DNA of 64,000 nt, from assembly GCA_029946065.1 (NCBI GenBank), contig JAQSDU010000011.1, forward strand, positions 124,001 to 188,000, in the 5' to 3' direction. The DNA is from Flavobacterium sp. (GTDB taxonomy: Bacteria; Bacteroidota; Bacteroidia; Flavobacteriales; Flavobacteriaceae). Positions 9,134 through 18,252 of the stretch are shown piece after piece (positions within the stretch are counted from its first letter, which is position 1; every line of letters begins with the position of its first letter). Made by a program: the position numbers and the translations under genes. The notes below the pieces were generated by a model. That model worked only from the letters and a program-made list of their open reading frames with translations, did not search any database and was not told where the DNA came from.

Positions 9134-10053
9134 CTTAGGTTAATGTTATTAGAAGTATAAATTTTATTATTATCGTCGATGATGATGCAATATAACTCGG
9201 GAATCTGATTGATTAGGAAAAGTCCCGCATTAATCCCCATAATGGCTATCGGGGTTGCCATCGCATCGGCAAATTCGGCGTTGTCACTAATGATTGTTAC
9301 GCTTTTGATTCCGGTGATGGGCAATCCTGTTTTTGGATCTATCGTATGGGAATATTTCTTTCCGCCAATCACTACATATTTTTCATAATTACCAGACGTT
9401 GCTACTGCTTTTTCGGAAATTTCCATGTACGAAAACAGTGCGTTCGGATTATCGGGATCGGCTATTCCAATGGTCCATTGTTTTCCGTTCGGCTGGTTTC
9501 CCCATGCTGTTAAATCGCCACTGGCATTGATGATACCGCTTTTAACGTTATTATTTTTTAAAATATGCTTCGCCATTTCTGCTGCATAACCTTTTCCGAT
9601 GCCGCCAAACCCAATGCGCATTCCTTTTTCCTTGAGGAAAACGGTTTGTCTTTGAGCATCAAGCAGAATGTTTCGATAATCAATTAAATAGACCATTTTC
9701 AATGCTTTTTCAGCATCAGGTAAAGCTTTCATCGATTTGTCAAAATTCCAAAGTCGTTTATCAATGCTGCCATAAGAAATATCAAAAGCGCCTTGCGTAA
9801 TTTTTGAAATTGCGATACTCCGTTCTATCAAATCATAAACTTCAGTATCCACTTTTATGGGCGCAATTCCAGCATTATCATTAATTAAATTTGTTTGGCT
9901 GTCATTTTTATAGGTCGTAAAAAGGCTTTCAATCCTTTTAATTTCTGCAACAGCGAGATCAATATTCCGGCTGCCCGTAGCTTCATTATCAGCAACAACC
10001 GTAATGGTGAAATTGTTGCCCATCAGCTTCATGGATTGGGAATATTTTTGCAT
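9130..10053 (-). CDS. apbE: FAD:protein FMN transferase (ApbE family)
   Basis: The product has 307 residues. ApbE transfers FMN from FAD to a Ser/Thr of a target protein, with Mg2+. Visible motifs are FGGIGKGYA (149-157), NASGD (176-180), HTIDPKTG (236-243) and FADAMATPIAIMG (261-273), matching the nucleotide- and metal-binding parts of the family. I start at the ATG at 10053, four bases after the thioredoxin stop. A longer frame to 10107 would overlap the thioredoxin and adds no signal peptide. The lack of an export signal is odd, since most ApbE proteins act outside the cytoplasmic membrane. The gene lies between a secreted thioredoxin and the DUF4266 lipoprotein. Confidence 0.9.
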   Translation of the reverse strand: MQKYSQSMKLMGNNFTITVVADNEATGSRNIDLAVAEIKRIESLFTTYKNDSQTNLINDNAGIAPIKVDTEVYDLIERSIAISKITQGAFDISYGSIDKRLWNFDKSMKALPDAEKALKMVYLIDYRNILLDAQRQTVFLKEKGMRIGFGGIGKGYAAEMAKHILKNNNVKSGIINASGDLTAWGNQPNGKQWTIGIADPDNPNALFSYMEISEKAVATSGNYEKYVVIGGKKYSHTIDPKTGLPITGIKSVTIISDNAEFADAMATPIAIMGINAGLFLINQIPELYCIIIDDNNKIYTSNNINLR

Positions 10054-10057
10054 CAAT

Positions 10058-10489
10058 TTATTTTTTGGAATCGCAAATAGCTTTAACAGATGCCGTCCAT
10101 TCGGCAACGGTTACTTCCGGAACGCCATGCCATGTTTTCAAAACTTTTCCGTCGGCGTCTAACAATAAAGTTAATGGAAAACTACCGTCTTTGTTGTAAA
10201 TTTCTGCCAGTGCTTCATTGCGCTTTACAACTTCCGAAGTACCTATGTTTTTTTTCTTTCTCGGAAAATCGGCATTTACCAGCACCAGATTATTGTTTGC
10301 CATTTGGGTAAAGTTTTCGCTTTCCAGATAATCACGACGGAACAATATGCATGGCCCACACCAATCTGAACCGGAAAAATTTAAGAGGATAAGTTTGTGA
10401 TTTTCCTTTGCAGTTTTCTTGGCATTTTCAAAATCGGGCTCCCATTGGATTGGAATTAGCACTACAAGTAACAATGCGAATAATTTCAT
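10058..10489 (-). CDS. Exported thioredoxin-family protein
   Basis: The product has 143 residues. The hydrophobic leader MKLFALLLVVLIPIQ suggests export. The active site SDWCGPC has Cys44 and Cys47, preceded by KLILLNFSG and followed by LFRRDYLESENF; this is the thioredoxin_7/DsbD-gamma type rather than classic TrxA. FPLTLLLDADGK contains the cis-Pro loop. It is the first gene of a compact operon with apbE, DUF4266 and DUF3570 and presumably supplies reducing power in the periplasm; its partner is unknown. Confidence 0.87.
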   Translation of the reverse strand: MKLFALLLVVLIPIQWEPDFENAKKTAKENHKLILLNFSGSDWCGPCILFRRDYLESENFTQMANNNLVLVNADFPRKKKNIGTSEVVKRNEALAEIYNKDGSFPLTLLLDADGKVLKTWHGVPEVTVAEWTASVKAICDSKK

Positions 10490-10564
10490 TTTGTAAACGT
10501 TTTTCTTTATAAAAATAACGCTTTTTTGAGCAATATGTTGTTACTGGATTCTTAACATTCGATT

Positions 10565-10593
10565 AAAAAACAAAGCCCGAAAATATCGGGCTT
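10565..10593 (-). terminator. Rho-independent terminator of the permease gene
   Basis: AAGCCCGA (10573-10580) pairs perfectly with TCGGGCTT (10586-10593) around the loop AAATA. Read on the minus strand, the stem is followed by TTTGTTTTTT. It lies just after the permease stop at 10600. Confidence 0.85.
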
Positions 10594-10599
10594 ATTAAC

Positions 10600-12513
10600 T
10601 TATGATAAATTATTTAGCTTACTATTCTTTCGACTAAAGCCAAAGTAAATTGCAAGCCCTATTAATAACCAGATCGTAAAATAAATCCAGTTCCAAACGC
10701 TTAATTCCGCCATCATATACAAACAACAAATCAATCCCAATAAAGGAATAAGCGACAGGTTTTGACGGTACGACCAAACGACAAGCCCAAGCATTACAAT
10801 GATAAATATCCACATCGGAATTTTGTGTTTAAAAAGGCTGAAACCGCTTTCATATTTTTGGGATTCTGAAATTGGCAATGATGTCACCACTTGCGCATAA
10901 TCCCCAGTTTCTTGGTGTTGAGAAAGTAAAGCCTCTAAATCGTCAGACACTGCACTATTTTGCGGCACAAGGATTTTGTGCACTTCCATCTGTTGCTGCT
11001 TATCAAGCGAAGTAATAATTTCATCTGCTGCTTTTAATTGCTTTTCATTAGTAAAAAAAGCAACCGTCGCTTCGTTATTCATTGTAAATGCTAATGTTAC
11101 TGCTACAATTAATCCTATCGGAAAAATAAATTTCGAATTTACATAAGGCGTTTTGAACTTCCCACGCGGAATATCGGTTTTATTCTGTAATACCAAAACC
11201 CCCGCACAAACCAATACGAATGCGAACAACGTACCAATACTACACAAATCCGTAACCATAGTAAGATTAAGGAATAATGCCGGAATCGCCACTACAAATC
11301 CCGTCACGATTGTGGCGTATGAAGGTGTTTTGTATTTTGGATGCACTTTAGAAAAACGCTTCGGCAAAAGGCCGTCGCGACTCATACTCATCCAAATTCG
11401 CGGTTGTCCCATTTGAAAAACCAGCAACACAGATGCCATAGCAACTACTGCACTTACGGCTATAATGCCCGACATCCATTTTAAGTTGAGTTTATCAAAA
11501 ACAAATGCTAGTGGATCACCAACATTCAAATCGGCATAATTGACCATTCCTGTTAAAACCAATGCGATGACGACATATAAAATCGTACAAATAATAATTG
11601 CCCACATCATACCTCGTGGCAAATCGCGTTGTGGATTCTTGCATTCTTCTGCGGTTGTCGAAATCGCATCGAAACCTATATACGCAAAGAAAACTGCAGA
11701 AACTCCTTTTAACACTCCACCTACCCCATTCGGCGCAAAAGGATGCCAATTTGCAGTATCGACATAAAAAACACCAACAGCAATTACGAGTAAAATTATG
11801 CACAATTTTACAACAACCATGAGGTTACTGGCGTTTCTGGATTCTTTCATACCGCGGTAAACCAAAGCCGTAATTAGTACAATAATAAACAAAGCCGGTA
11901 TGTCGGCAACCAAGTGAAATGAACCAATTGTTGGTGATGTAGTCCAAGCTGTATAAGCGGATTGCATTGTATCACTTAAATTAGAAAATGACTTACCACT
12001 TTGCATTAAAGCTGTAGCATCAGTAAAGCCATTAGAAGCAGTGAGATAATCCATTTGCACCCATTGTGGCAAATGAATGCCTCCGCTGTCGAGCAATCCT
12101 GTAAAGTAATCGCTCCACGAAATGGCAACCGTAATATTCCCAATCGCATATTCCATAATCAATGCCCAGCCGATAATCCATGCGATGATTTCGCCAAAAG
12201 CGACATAAGAATAGGTATAAGCACTTCCGGAAACGGGAACCATAGAGGCAAATTCTGCATAAGCGAAAGCGGCAAAACTACACGCCAACGCTGTGAAAAT
12301 AAACAAGAAAATAACTGCCGGTCCGCCATCAGCACTGGCTTTTCCAATTGTACTAAAAATTCCGGCCCCAACAATTGCGGCAATTCCAAAAGCAGTCAGA
12401 TCACGAGTGGTCAAATGTTTGCCTAATGCGTTATGCCCGTCTGCTTCATTTTTCGCCACTTGTTTGAGGATATCTTGGACAGTTTTTTTTCGGAACAAAT
12501 CGGAAAAACCCAT
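10600..12513 (-). CDS. APC-family amino-acid permease
   Basis: The product has 637 residues with about 14 membrane helices. The N-terminal LTTRDLTAFGIAAIVGAGIF contains the conserved GAGIF unwound-helix motif of the APC superfamily that binds the substrate backbone. Downstream, FFAYIGFDAISTTAEECKNP is typical of the cationic amino-acid transporter (CAT) branch. A hydrophilic insert of roughly 80 residues (about 475-556, rich in E, Q and K) sits between the later helices; it may be a regulatory loop. The length exceeds the usual 450-500 because of this insert and the extra C-terminal helices. Substrate is not determinable, but lysine or arginine type is plausible. It is divergent from katG. 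Confidence 0.88.
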   Translation of the reverse strand: MGFSDLFRKKTVQDILKQVAKNEADGHNALGKHLTTRDLTAFGIAAIVGAGIFSTIGKASADGGPAVIFLFIFTALACSFAAFAYAEFASMVPVSGSAYTYSYVAFGEIIAWIIGWALIMEYAIGNITVAISWSDYFTGLLDSGGIHLPQWVQMDYLTASNGFTDATALMQSGKSFSNLSDTMQSAYTAWTTSPTIGSFHLVADIPALFIIVLITALVYRGMKESRNASNLMVVVKLCIILLVIAVGVFYVDTANWHPFAPNGVGGVLKGVSAVFFAYIGFDAISTTAEECKNPQRDLPRGMMWAIIICTILYVVIALVLTGMVNYADLNVGDPLAFVFDKLNLKWMSGIIAVSAVVAMASVLLVFQMGQPRIWMSMSRDGLLPKRFSKVHPKYKTPSYATIVTGFVVAIPALFLNLTMVTDLCSIGTLFAFVLVCAGVLVLQNKTDIPRGKFKTPYVNSKFIFPIGLIVAVTLAFTMNNEATVAFFTNEKQLKAADEIITSLDKQQQMEVHKILVPQNSAVSDDLEALLSQHQETGDYAQVVTSLPISESQKYESGFSLFKHKIPMWIFIIVMLGLVVWSYRQNLSLIPLLGLICCLYMMAELSVWNWIYFTIWLLIGLAIYFGFSRKNSKLNNLS

Positions 12514-12676
12514 AATATTGATTGGTTAAGTTAATGTTAAATCATAACGGAAACAAATATATAAAACTCGGTCAATTATTTTTAAAGATTCTTATTCTTT
12601 ACATAAATATAATTATTTTCTATTTTAAAATAAATAACAATAATTGCCGACTATACTACTGACTTCGTTTAAATAG

Positions 12677-12684
12677 TATATTTG
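12677..12684 (+). promoter_or_regulatory. Probable -7 element for katG
   Basis: TATATTTG matches the Bacteroidota -7 consensus TAnnTTTG and lies 72 bp before the katG ATG. No convincing TTTG -33 element is present at the right distance. Confidence 0.45.
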
Positions 12685-12740
12685 ATAATCTCTTTTTTAA
12701 ACATTTAACAAATAATATACTATGGCAATCTATTTACTAA

Positions 12741-14954
<2,214 letters not shown>

Positions 14955-14985
14955 TTATATTAACCTATTTATTGGTTTAAAAACT

Positions 14986-15020
14986 GAAAAGGCGGTCTAA
15001 AAACAGATCGCCTTTTTATT
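14986..15020 (+). terminator. Rho-independent terminator after katG
   Basis: GGCGGTCT (14991-14998) pairs with AGATCGCC (15005-15012), with one G-T pair, flanked by A-run and T-run sequence. Confidence 0.88.
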
Positions 15021-15134
15021 TGATGTTGGCGCAACTAAAAACTATCTATACCTCCAAATAACAACTATCAATTAATCTTATGAGATAATCTAAAAATATA
15101 ATTAAAATCGATGCAAACACAAGCATAATCCCAC

Positions 15135-15142
15135 TACTTTTG
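15135..15142 (+). promoter_or_regulatory. Probable -7 element for the peroxiredoxin operon
   Basis: TACTTTTG fits TAnnTTTG and lies about 30 bp before the ATG at 15174; the -33 element is not clear. Confidence 0.45.
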
Positions 15143-15173
15143 CACCATAAAAATAATTTTAAAACATTAAAAC

Positions 15174-15809
15174 ATGTCATTAGTAGGTAAAAAATTTCCA
15201 AACATTACAGTTGACGCCATTTCAGAAATGGGTGATAATCTAAAAATCAATATTTTAGAAGAAGCCGTAAACAACAAGAAAAAAGTATTGCTTTTTTGGT
15301 ATCCAAAAGATTTTACTTTTGTTTGCCCGACAGAGTTACATGCCTTTCAAAATGCTTTACCTGAGTTTAATAAAAGAAATACAATTGTTATTGGCGCTTC
15401 ATGCGATACTAACGAAGTTCACTTCGCTTGGTTGAACACCCCAAAAGACAATGGCGGAATTGAAGGCGTAACCTACCCTATTCTTGCCGATACAAACCGC
15501 AATCTTTCTAATATTCTTGGTATTTTGGATATCGAATCTACAAGCTATAGCGAAGAAACCGATTCTGTAATTGTTGAAGGTTCTAACGTAACTTATCGCG
15601 CCACTTACCTTATTGACGAAACCGGAAAAATTTTCCACGAAAGTGTAAATGATATGCCGCTTGGTAGAAATGTAAACGAATATTTGCGTTTAATCGATGC
15701 CTATACGCACGTTCAGGAAAAAGGAGAAGTTTGTCCTGCCAACTGGGAACAAGGCAAAGAGGCAATGTATGCTACGCGTGAAGGTGTTGCTTCTTATTTA
15801 AGTAACTAA
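15174..15809 (+). CDS. 2-Cys peroxiredoxin (AhpC/Prx1 type)
   Basis: The product has 211 residues. The peroxidatic Cys51 lies in TFVCPTELHAF and the resolving Cys187 in GEVCPANWEQGKEAM, as in typical 2-Cys Prx1/AhpC proteins. The family reduces H2O2 and organic hydroperoxides and is recycled by thioredoxin; a thioredoxin gene follows 88 bp downstream. The ATG at 15174 follows an A-rich leader. The gene stands in a run of antioxidant genes after katG. Confidence 0.95.
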   Translation: MSLVGKKFPNITVDAISEMGDNLKINILEEAVNNKKKVLLFWYPKDFTFVCPTELHAFQNALPEFNKRNTIVIGASCDTNEVHFAWLNTPKDNGGIEGVTYPILADTNRNLSNILGILDIESTSYSEETDSVIVEGSNVTYRATYLIDETGKIFHESVNDMPLGRNVNEYLRLIDAYTHVQEKGEVCPANWEQGKEAMYATREGVASYLSN

Positions 15810-15896
15810 AAAATCAATGACAATAGCAACTTCAAAAGCAGTCAATGAAGTTTTAAATTTGCTTTTGAAGTTGACATTGAAATTTAAACTAAAATT

Positions 15897-16214
15897 ATGC
15901 TGATCGAATTAAACGAAGATACGTTACAAGACGTAATTGCACAAAATGATAAAGTTGTCGTTCAGTTTTCGGCATCATGGTGTGGCAATTGCAGGATTAT
16001 GAAGCCAAAATTCAAAAAAATGGCTACAGAAAACGAAAATATAACTTTTGTTGTGGTCGATGCCGAAAAATCGCCTGAATCACGAAAACTAGCAAATGTT
16101 TCCAATTTACCTACGTTTGCAGCTTTCATGAATGGAAAATTGGTCAACGAAACGCAAACCAACAAAACAGAAGTTTTAGCAGAATTGGTTGATGAAATTG
16201 CCAATACATTATGA
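15897..16214 (+). CDS. Thioredoxin-like protein (CGNC active site)
   Basis: The product has 105 residues, a single cytoplasmic thioredoxin fold without a leader. The active site is WCGNC (Cys29, Cys32) in place of the classic WCGPC. The cis-Pro lies in NLPTFAAF. The CGNC variant is recurrent in Flavobacteriaceae beside AhpC-type peroxiredoxins, suggesting a dedicated reductant for the upstream peroxiredoxin (inference from order). Its stop overlaps the next start (ATGA). Confidence 0.92.
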   Translation: MLIELNEDTLQDVIAQNDKVVVQFSASWCGNCRIMKPKFKKMATENENITFVVVDAEKSPESRKLANVSNLPTFAAFMNGKLVNETQTNKTEVLAELVDEIANTL

Positions 16215-16468
16215 AATTGCCGGTAATCAAACACTTGACACAGTTTATCGAAGATAACGACCAGGATTATATCATTGAAACGCTCGAAGTTTTAGAAGCT
16301 TTAACCGAAATTCCATCCTTAAAAGATGAAGAATTAGATGTTATAGGCGAACTGATTTCAAACATGTATGGCGCACTAGAAGTACACAAAATGATACAAG
16401 ACGGCATCGAAAAGAAAGAAGCCTTAAATGCTTTTATGCAAAGGGTTTTGGGTTCGATTGATAAATAA
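16211..16468 (+). CDS. Small conserved acidic protein (possibly DUF6952)
   Basis: The product has 85 residues, mostly helical and acidic, with no Cys, signal or membrane segment. It overlaps the thioredoxin stop by four bases, so co-translation with it is likely. I recall this type of protein (LPVIKHLTQFIEDND...VLEALTE) as a Flavobacteria-specific family next to AhpC and thioredoxin. Role unknown; it may be an adaptor or regulator for the peroxide-reducing pair. Confidence 0.75.
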   Translation: MKLPVIKHLTQFIEDNDQDYIIETLEVLEALTEIPSLKDEELDVIGELISNMYGALEVHKMIQDGIEKKEALNAFMQRVLGSIDK

Positions 16469-16503
16469 ATAATACAAGACTCCCCCAAGTTTTGAATGAA
16501 TTG

Positions 16504-16534
16504 CGCCTTTCTGTAACAAGAAGGCGTTTTTTTT
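16504..16534 (+). terminator. Rho-independent terminator after the peroxiredoxin-thioredoxin operon
   Basis: CGCCTT (16504-16509) pairs with AAGGCG (16521-16526), followed by eight T residues. Confidence 0.85.
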
Positions 16535-16550
16535 ATATTTGAATAAAATT

Positions 16551-16584
16551 CAACAAACAAACAAACAAACAAACAAACAAACAC
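16551..16584. repeat. Tetranucleotide repeat (CAAA, about 8 units)
   Basis: Uninterrupted CAAA/AAAC units run from about 16553 to 16582, between a terminator and the next gene. Such tracts are prone to slipped-strand changes, and its position upstream of the gene at 16650 could affect promoter spacing. Confidence 0.9.
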
Positions 16585-16649
16585 AACTATAAGTTATTAA
16601 AAAAAAGCGCCGCTCTTGAAACTAATTTCCGTATCGCTTTTGGTTTTAT

Positions 16650-17054
16650 GTGGATTGTTTTTTATTGTCGATGGCAGACTTTTTTGGAGGTCTAATGTTT
16701 CTTGACATTGGACTTTTAAATCGCGAAGGGTCTGAAATAAATCTTTTCAACAAAATGTATCGCAAGGTCAATTCTGTATTCGGAATTAAATTCGGAAAAT
16801 GGAACCCACTTCCTAAAATTAAATATATTTCGGTTTTTAAAACCTTACAAAATCAGACCGTAAATTATATTTCAGCGACTGCCACGGTTACGAACGATAT
16901 CATTTTGTTAAATTTATTTTACGACCGAAACAAAAAAACAACAGCTTATAGCACCAGCGACAAAGCTGATGCTTTTGATGTTGCACAACATTTGGCGATG
17001 GCTTTGGAAATCGATATTTTCGACGCAACCGAACGCAAGACCAAATGGCTGTAA
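16650..17054 (+). CDS. Conserved hypothetical protein
   Basis: The product has 134 residues with no signal peptide, membrane helix or recognised motif. It has a mixed alpha/beta pattern (LMFLDIGLLNREGSEINLF, ISATATVTNDIILLNLFYDR). The C-terminus contains a helix AFDVAQHLAMALEIDIFDATERK. The true start could be the ATG at 16650 or 16671, or a later Met. It lies between the CAAA repeat and the thiol peroxidase gene. Its codon use and long frame are consistent with a real gene. Function unknown. Confidence 0.6.
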   Translation: MDCFLLSMADFFGGLMFLDIGLLNREGSEINLFNKMYRKVNSVFGIKFGKWNPLPKIKYISVFKTLQNQTVNYISATATVTNDIILLNLFYDRNKKTTAYSTSDKADAFDVAQHLAMALEIDIFDATERKTKWL

Positions 17055-17140
17055 AATCTTTTACAAGCAAGCTTCATTGCTGAGTCGCTTTCAAAATTCA
17101 AAAAAAATCCCTATTTTTGAACTTTCTAAAAACGAATCAA

Positions 17141-17638
17141 ATGTCTTCAATAAAATTAGGAGGAAATCCTATAAACACTAGCGGCGAATTGCCAAAAACA
17201 GGTACAACAGCACCCGATTTTAAACTTGTAAAAACTGACTTATCAGAAGTTTCTCTTGCAGATTTTGCAGGTAAAAAACTCGTCCTTAATATTTTTCCTA
17301 GTATTGACACCAGTACTTGTGCAACTTCTGTAAGGAAATTTAATGAAAAAGCAGCTGCGCTTCAAAACACAACTGTACTTTGCATTTCACGCGATTTGCC
17401 GTTTGCACAAAATCGTTTCTGTGGTGCCGAAGATCTTGAAAATGTTGTCAATTTATCCGATTTTAAAACCGGAAGTTTTGGCAAAGATTACGGACTCGAA
17501 ATCCTCGACGGAAAACTCGCCGGATTGCACTCAAGAGCCGTTGTAATCGTTGATGAAAAAGGAAAAATCGCTTACACAGAACAAGTGGGTGATATTGCCG
17601 ACGAACCCAATTATGACGCAGCATTGGCTTCATTATAA
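17141..17638 (+). CDS. tpx: Thiol peroxidase (Tpx family)
   Basis: The product has 165 residues. The peroxidatic Cys60 lies in IDTSTCATS and the resolving Cys94 in RFCGAED, at almost the same positions as in E. coli Tpx (61/95). The N-terminal LGGNPINTSGELPKTGTTAPDF is diagnostic. The protein reduces lipid and other hydroperoxides using thioredoxin. The ATG at 17141 gives the normal family length; a frame opening at 17117 would add eight residues. The diacylglycerol kinase gene follows 8 bp downstream. Confidence 0.95.
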   Translation: MSSIKLGGNPINTSGELPKTGTTAPDFKLVKTDLSEVSLADFAGKKLVLNIFPSIDTSTCATSVRKFNEKAAALQNTTVLCISRDLPFAQNRFCGAEDLENVVNLSDFKTGSFGKDYGLEILDGKLAGLHSRAVVIVDEKGKIAYTEQVGDIADEPNYDAALASL

Positions 17639-17646
17639 AGGCATTT

Positions 17647-18021
17647 ATGAAACAAGATCATTCCTTTGTAACTGGAAGACTGAAAAGTTTTAAATATGCT
17701 TTTGCCGGCGCTTACAAGCTCATTACAACCGAACACAGCATTATGACGCAATTCTCAATCGGGGTTTTGCTAACCGCTGCTGGATTTTATTTCGGAATTT
17801 CTAAAACAGAATGGCTGTTCCAAACCATGTCGATTGGCTTGGTTTTAAGCGTCGAAGGTCTTAACACCGCTGTCGAAAAAATTGCCGATTTTATCCATCC
17901 AGATTTTCATAAAAAAATAGGGTTTATTAAAGATATCGGCGCTGGTGCTGTTTTTTTTGCAGCGATTGCTGCGCTTGCCATCGGATTGATTATTTATGTA
18001 CCTATCATTCTGGCGATTTGA
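17647..18021 (+). CDS. dgkA: Diacylglycerol kinase family protein (DgkA)
   Basis: The product has 124 residues with three transmembrane helices (FSIGVLLTAAGFYF, LVLSVEGLNTAVEK, VFFAAIAALAIGLIIYV). The signature EGLNTAVEKIADF contains the conserved catalytic Glu/Asn of DgkA. The N-terminal GRLKSFKYAFAG and EHS motif also match. It phosphorylates diacylglycerol or undecaprenol in the inner membrane. It appears to form an operon with tpx. Confidence 0.93.
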   Translation: MKQDHSFVTGRLKSFKYAFAGAYKLITTEHSIMTQFSIGVLLTAAGFYFGISKTEWLFQTMSIGLVLSVEGLNTAVEKIADFIHPDFHKKIGFIKDIGAGAVFFAAIAALAIGLIIYVPIILAI

Positions 18022-18027
18022 TCATTA

Positions 18028-18163
18028 GCCACAAAAGTGCTTAGCCACTAAAATTTAATAGAATTTGGGATACCTTTTTTTAATCGAATATACTTGTAAT
18101 TTAAGTATTTTGGTTTGCTTGCAACGACTCAAAATATCCTTAGTGCCTTTATGTCTTTGTGGC
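18028..18163. repeat. Imperfect inverted intergenic repeat
   Basis: GCCACAAAAGTGCTTAGCC (18028-18046) continuing to 18053, and the facing AGTGCCTTTATGTCTTTGTGGC (18142-18163, split here as TTAGTGCC and TCTTTGTGGC), are imperfectly complementary. Similar GTGTCTTT/AAAGACAC sequence occurs at 53093-53125, so a dispersed Flavobacterium intergenic element is likely. Confidence 0.5.
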
Positions 18164-18252
18164 AAAACTCTTCGCTCCTTTTACTTCAATTAAACTTTCC
18201 AATAATCAATTAATTTTATTTATTTTTACTCCTGAATTAAGCAACCTGACGA

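Noticed and set aside
11516..11803. 95-codon minus-strand frame inside the permease
   Set aside because: Cys/Arg-rich shadow of the permease coding frame with no independent features.
16555..16584. CRISPR-like appearance of the CAAA tract
   Set aside because: Four-base units with no spacers; a microsatellite. No cas genes in the window.
16969..17181. 70-codon frame overlapping the hypothetical and tpx genes
   Set aside because: Out-of-frame shadow of two better-supported genes.
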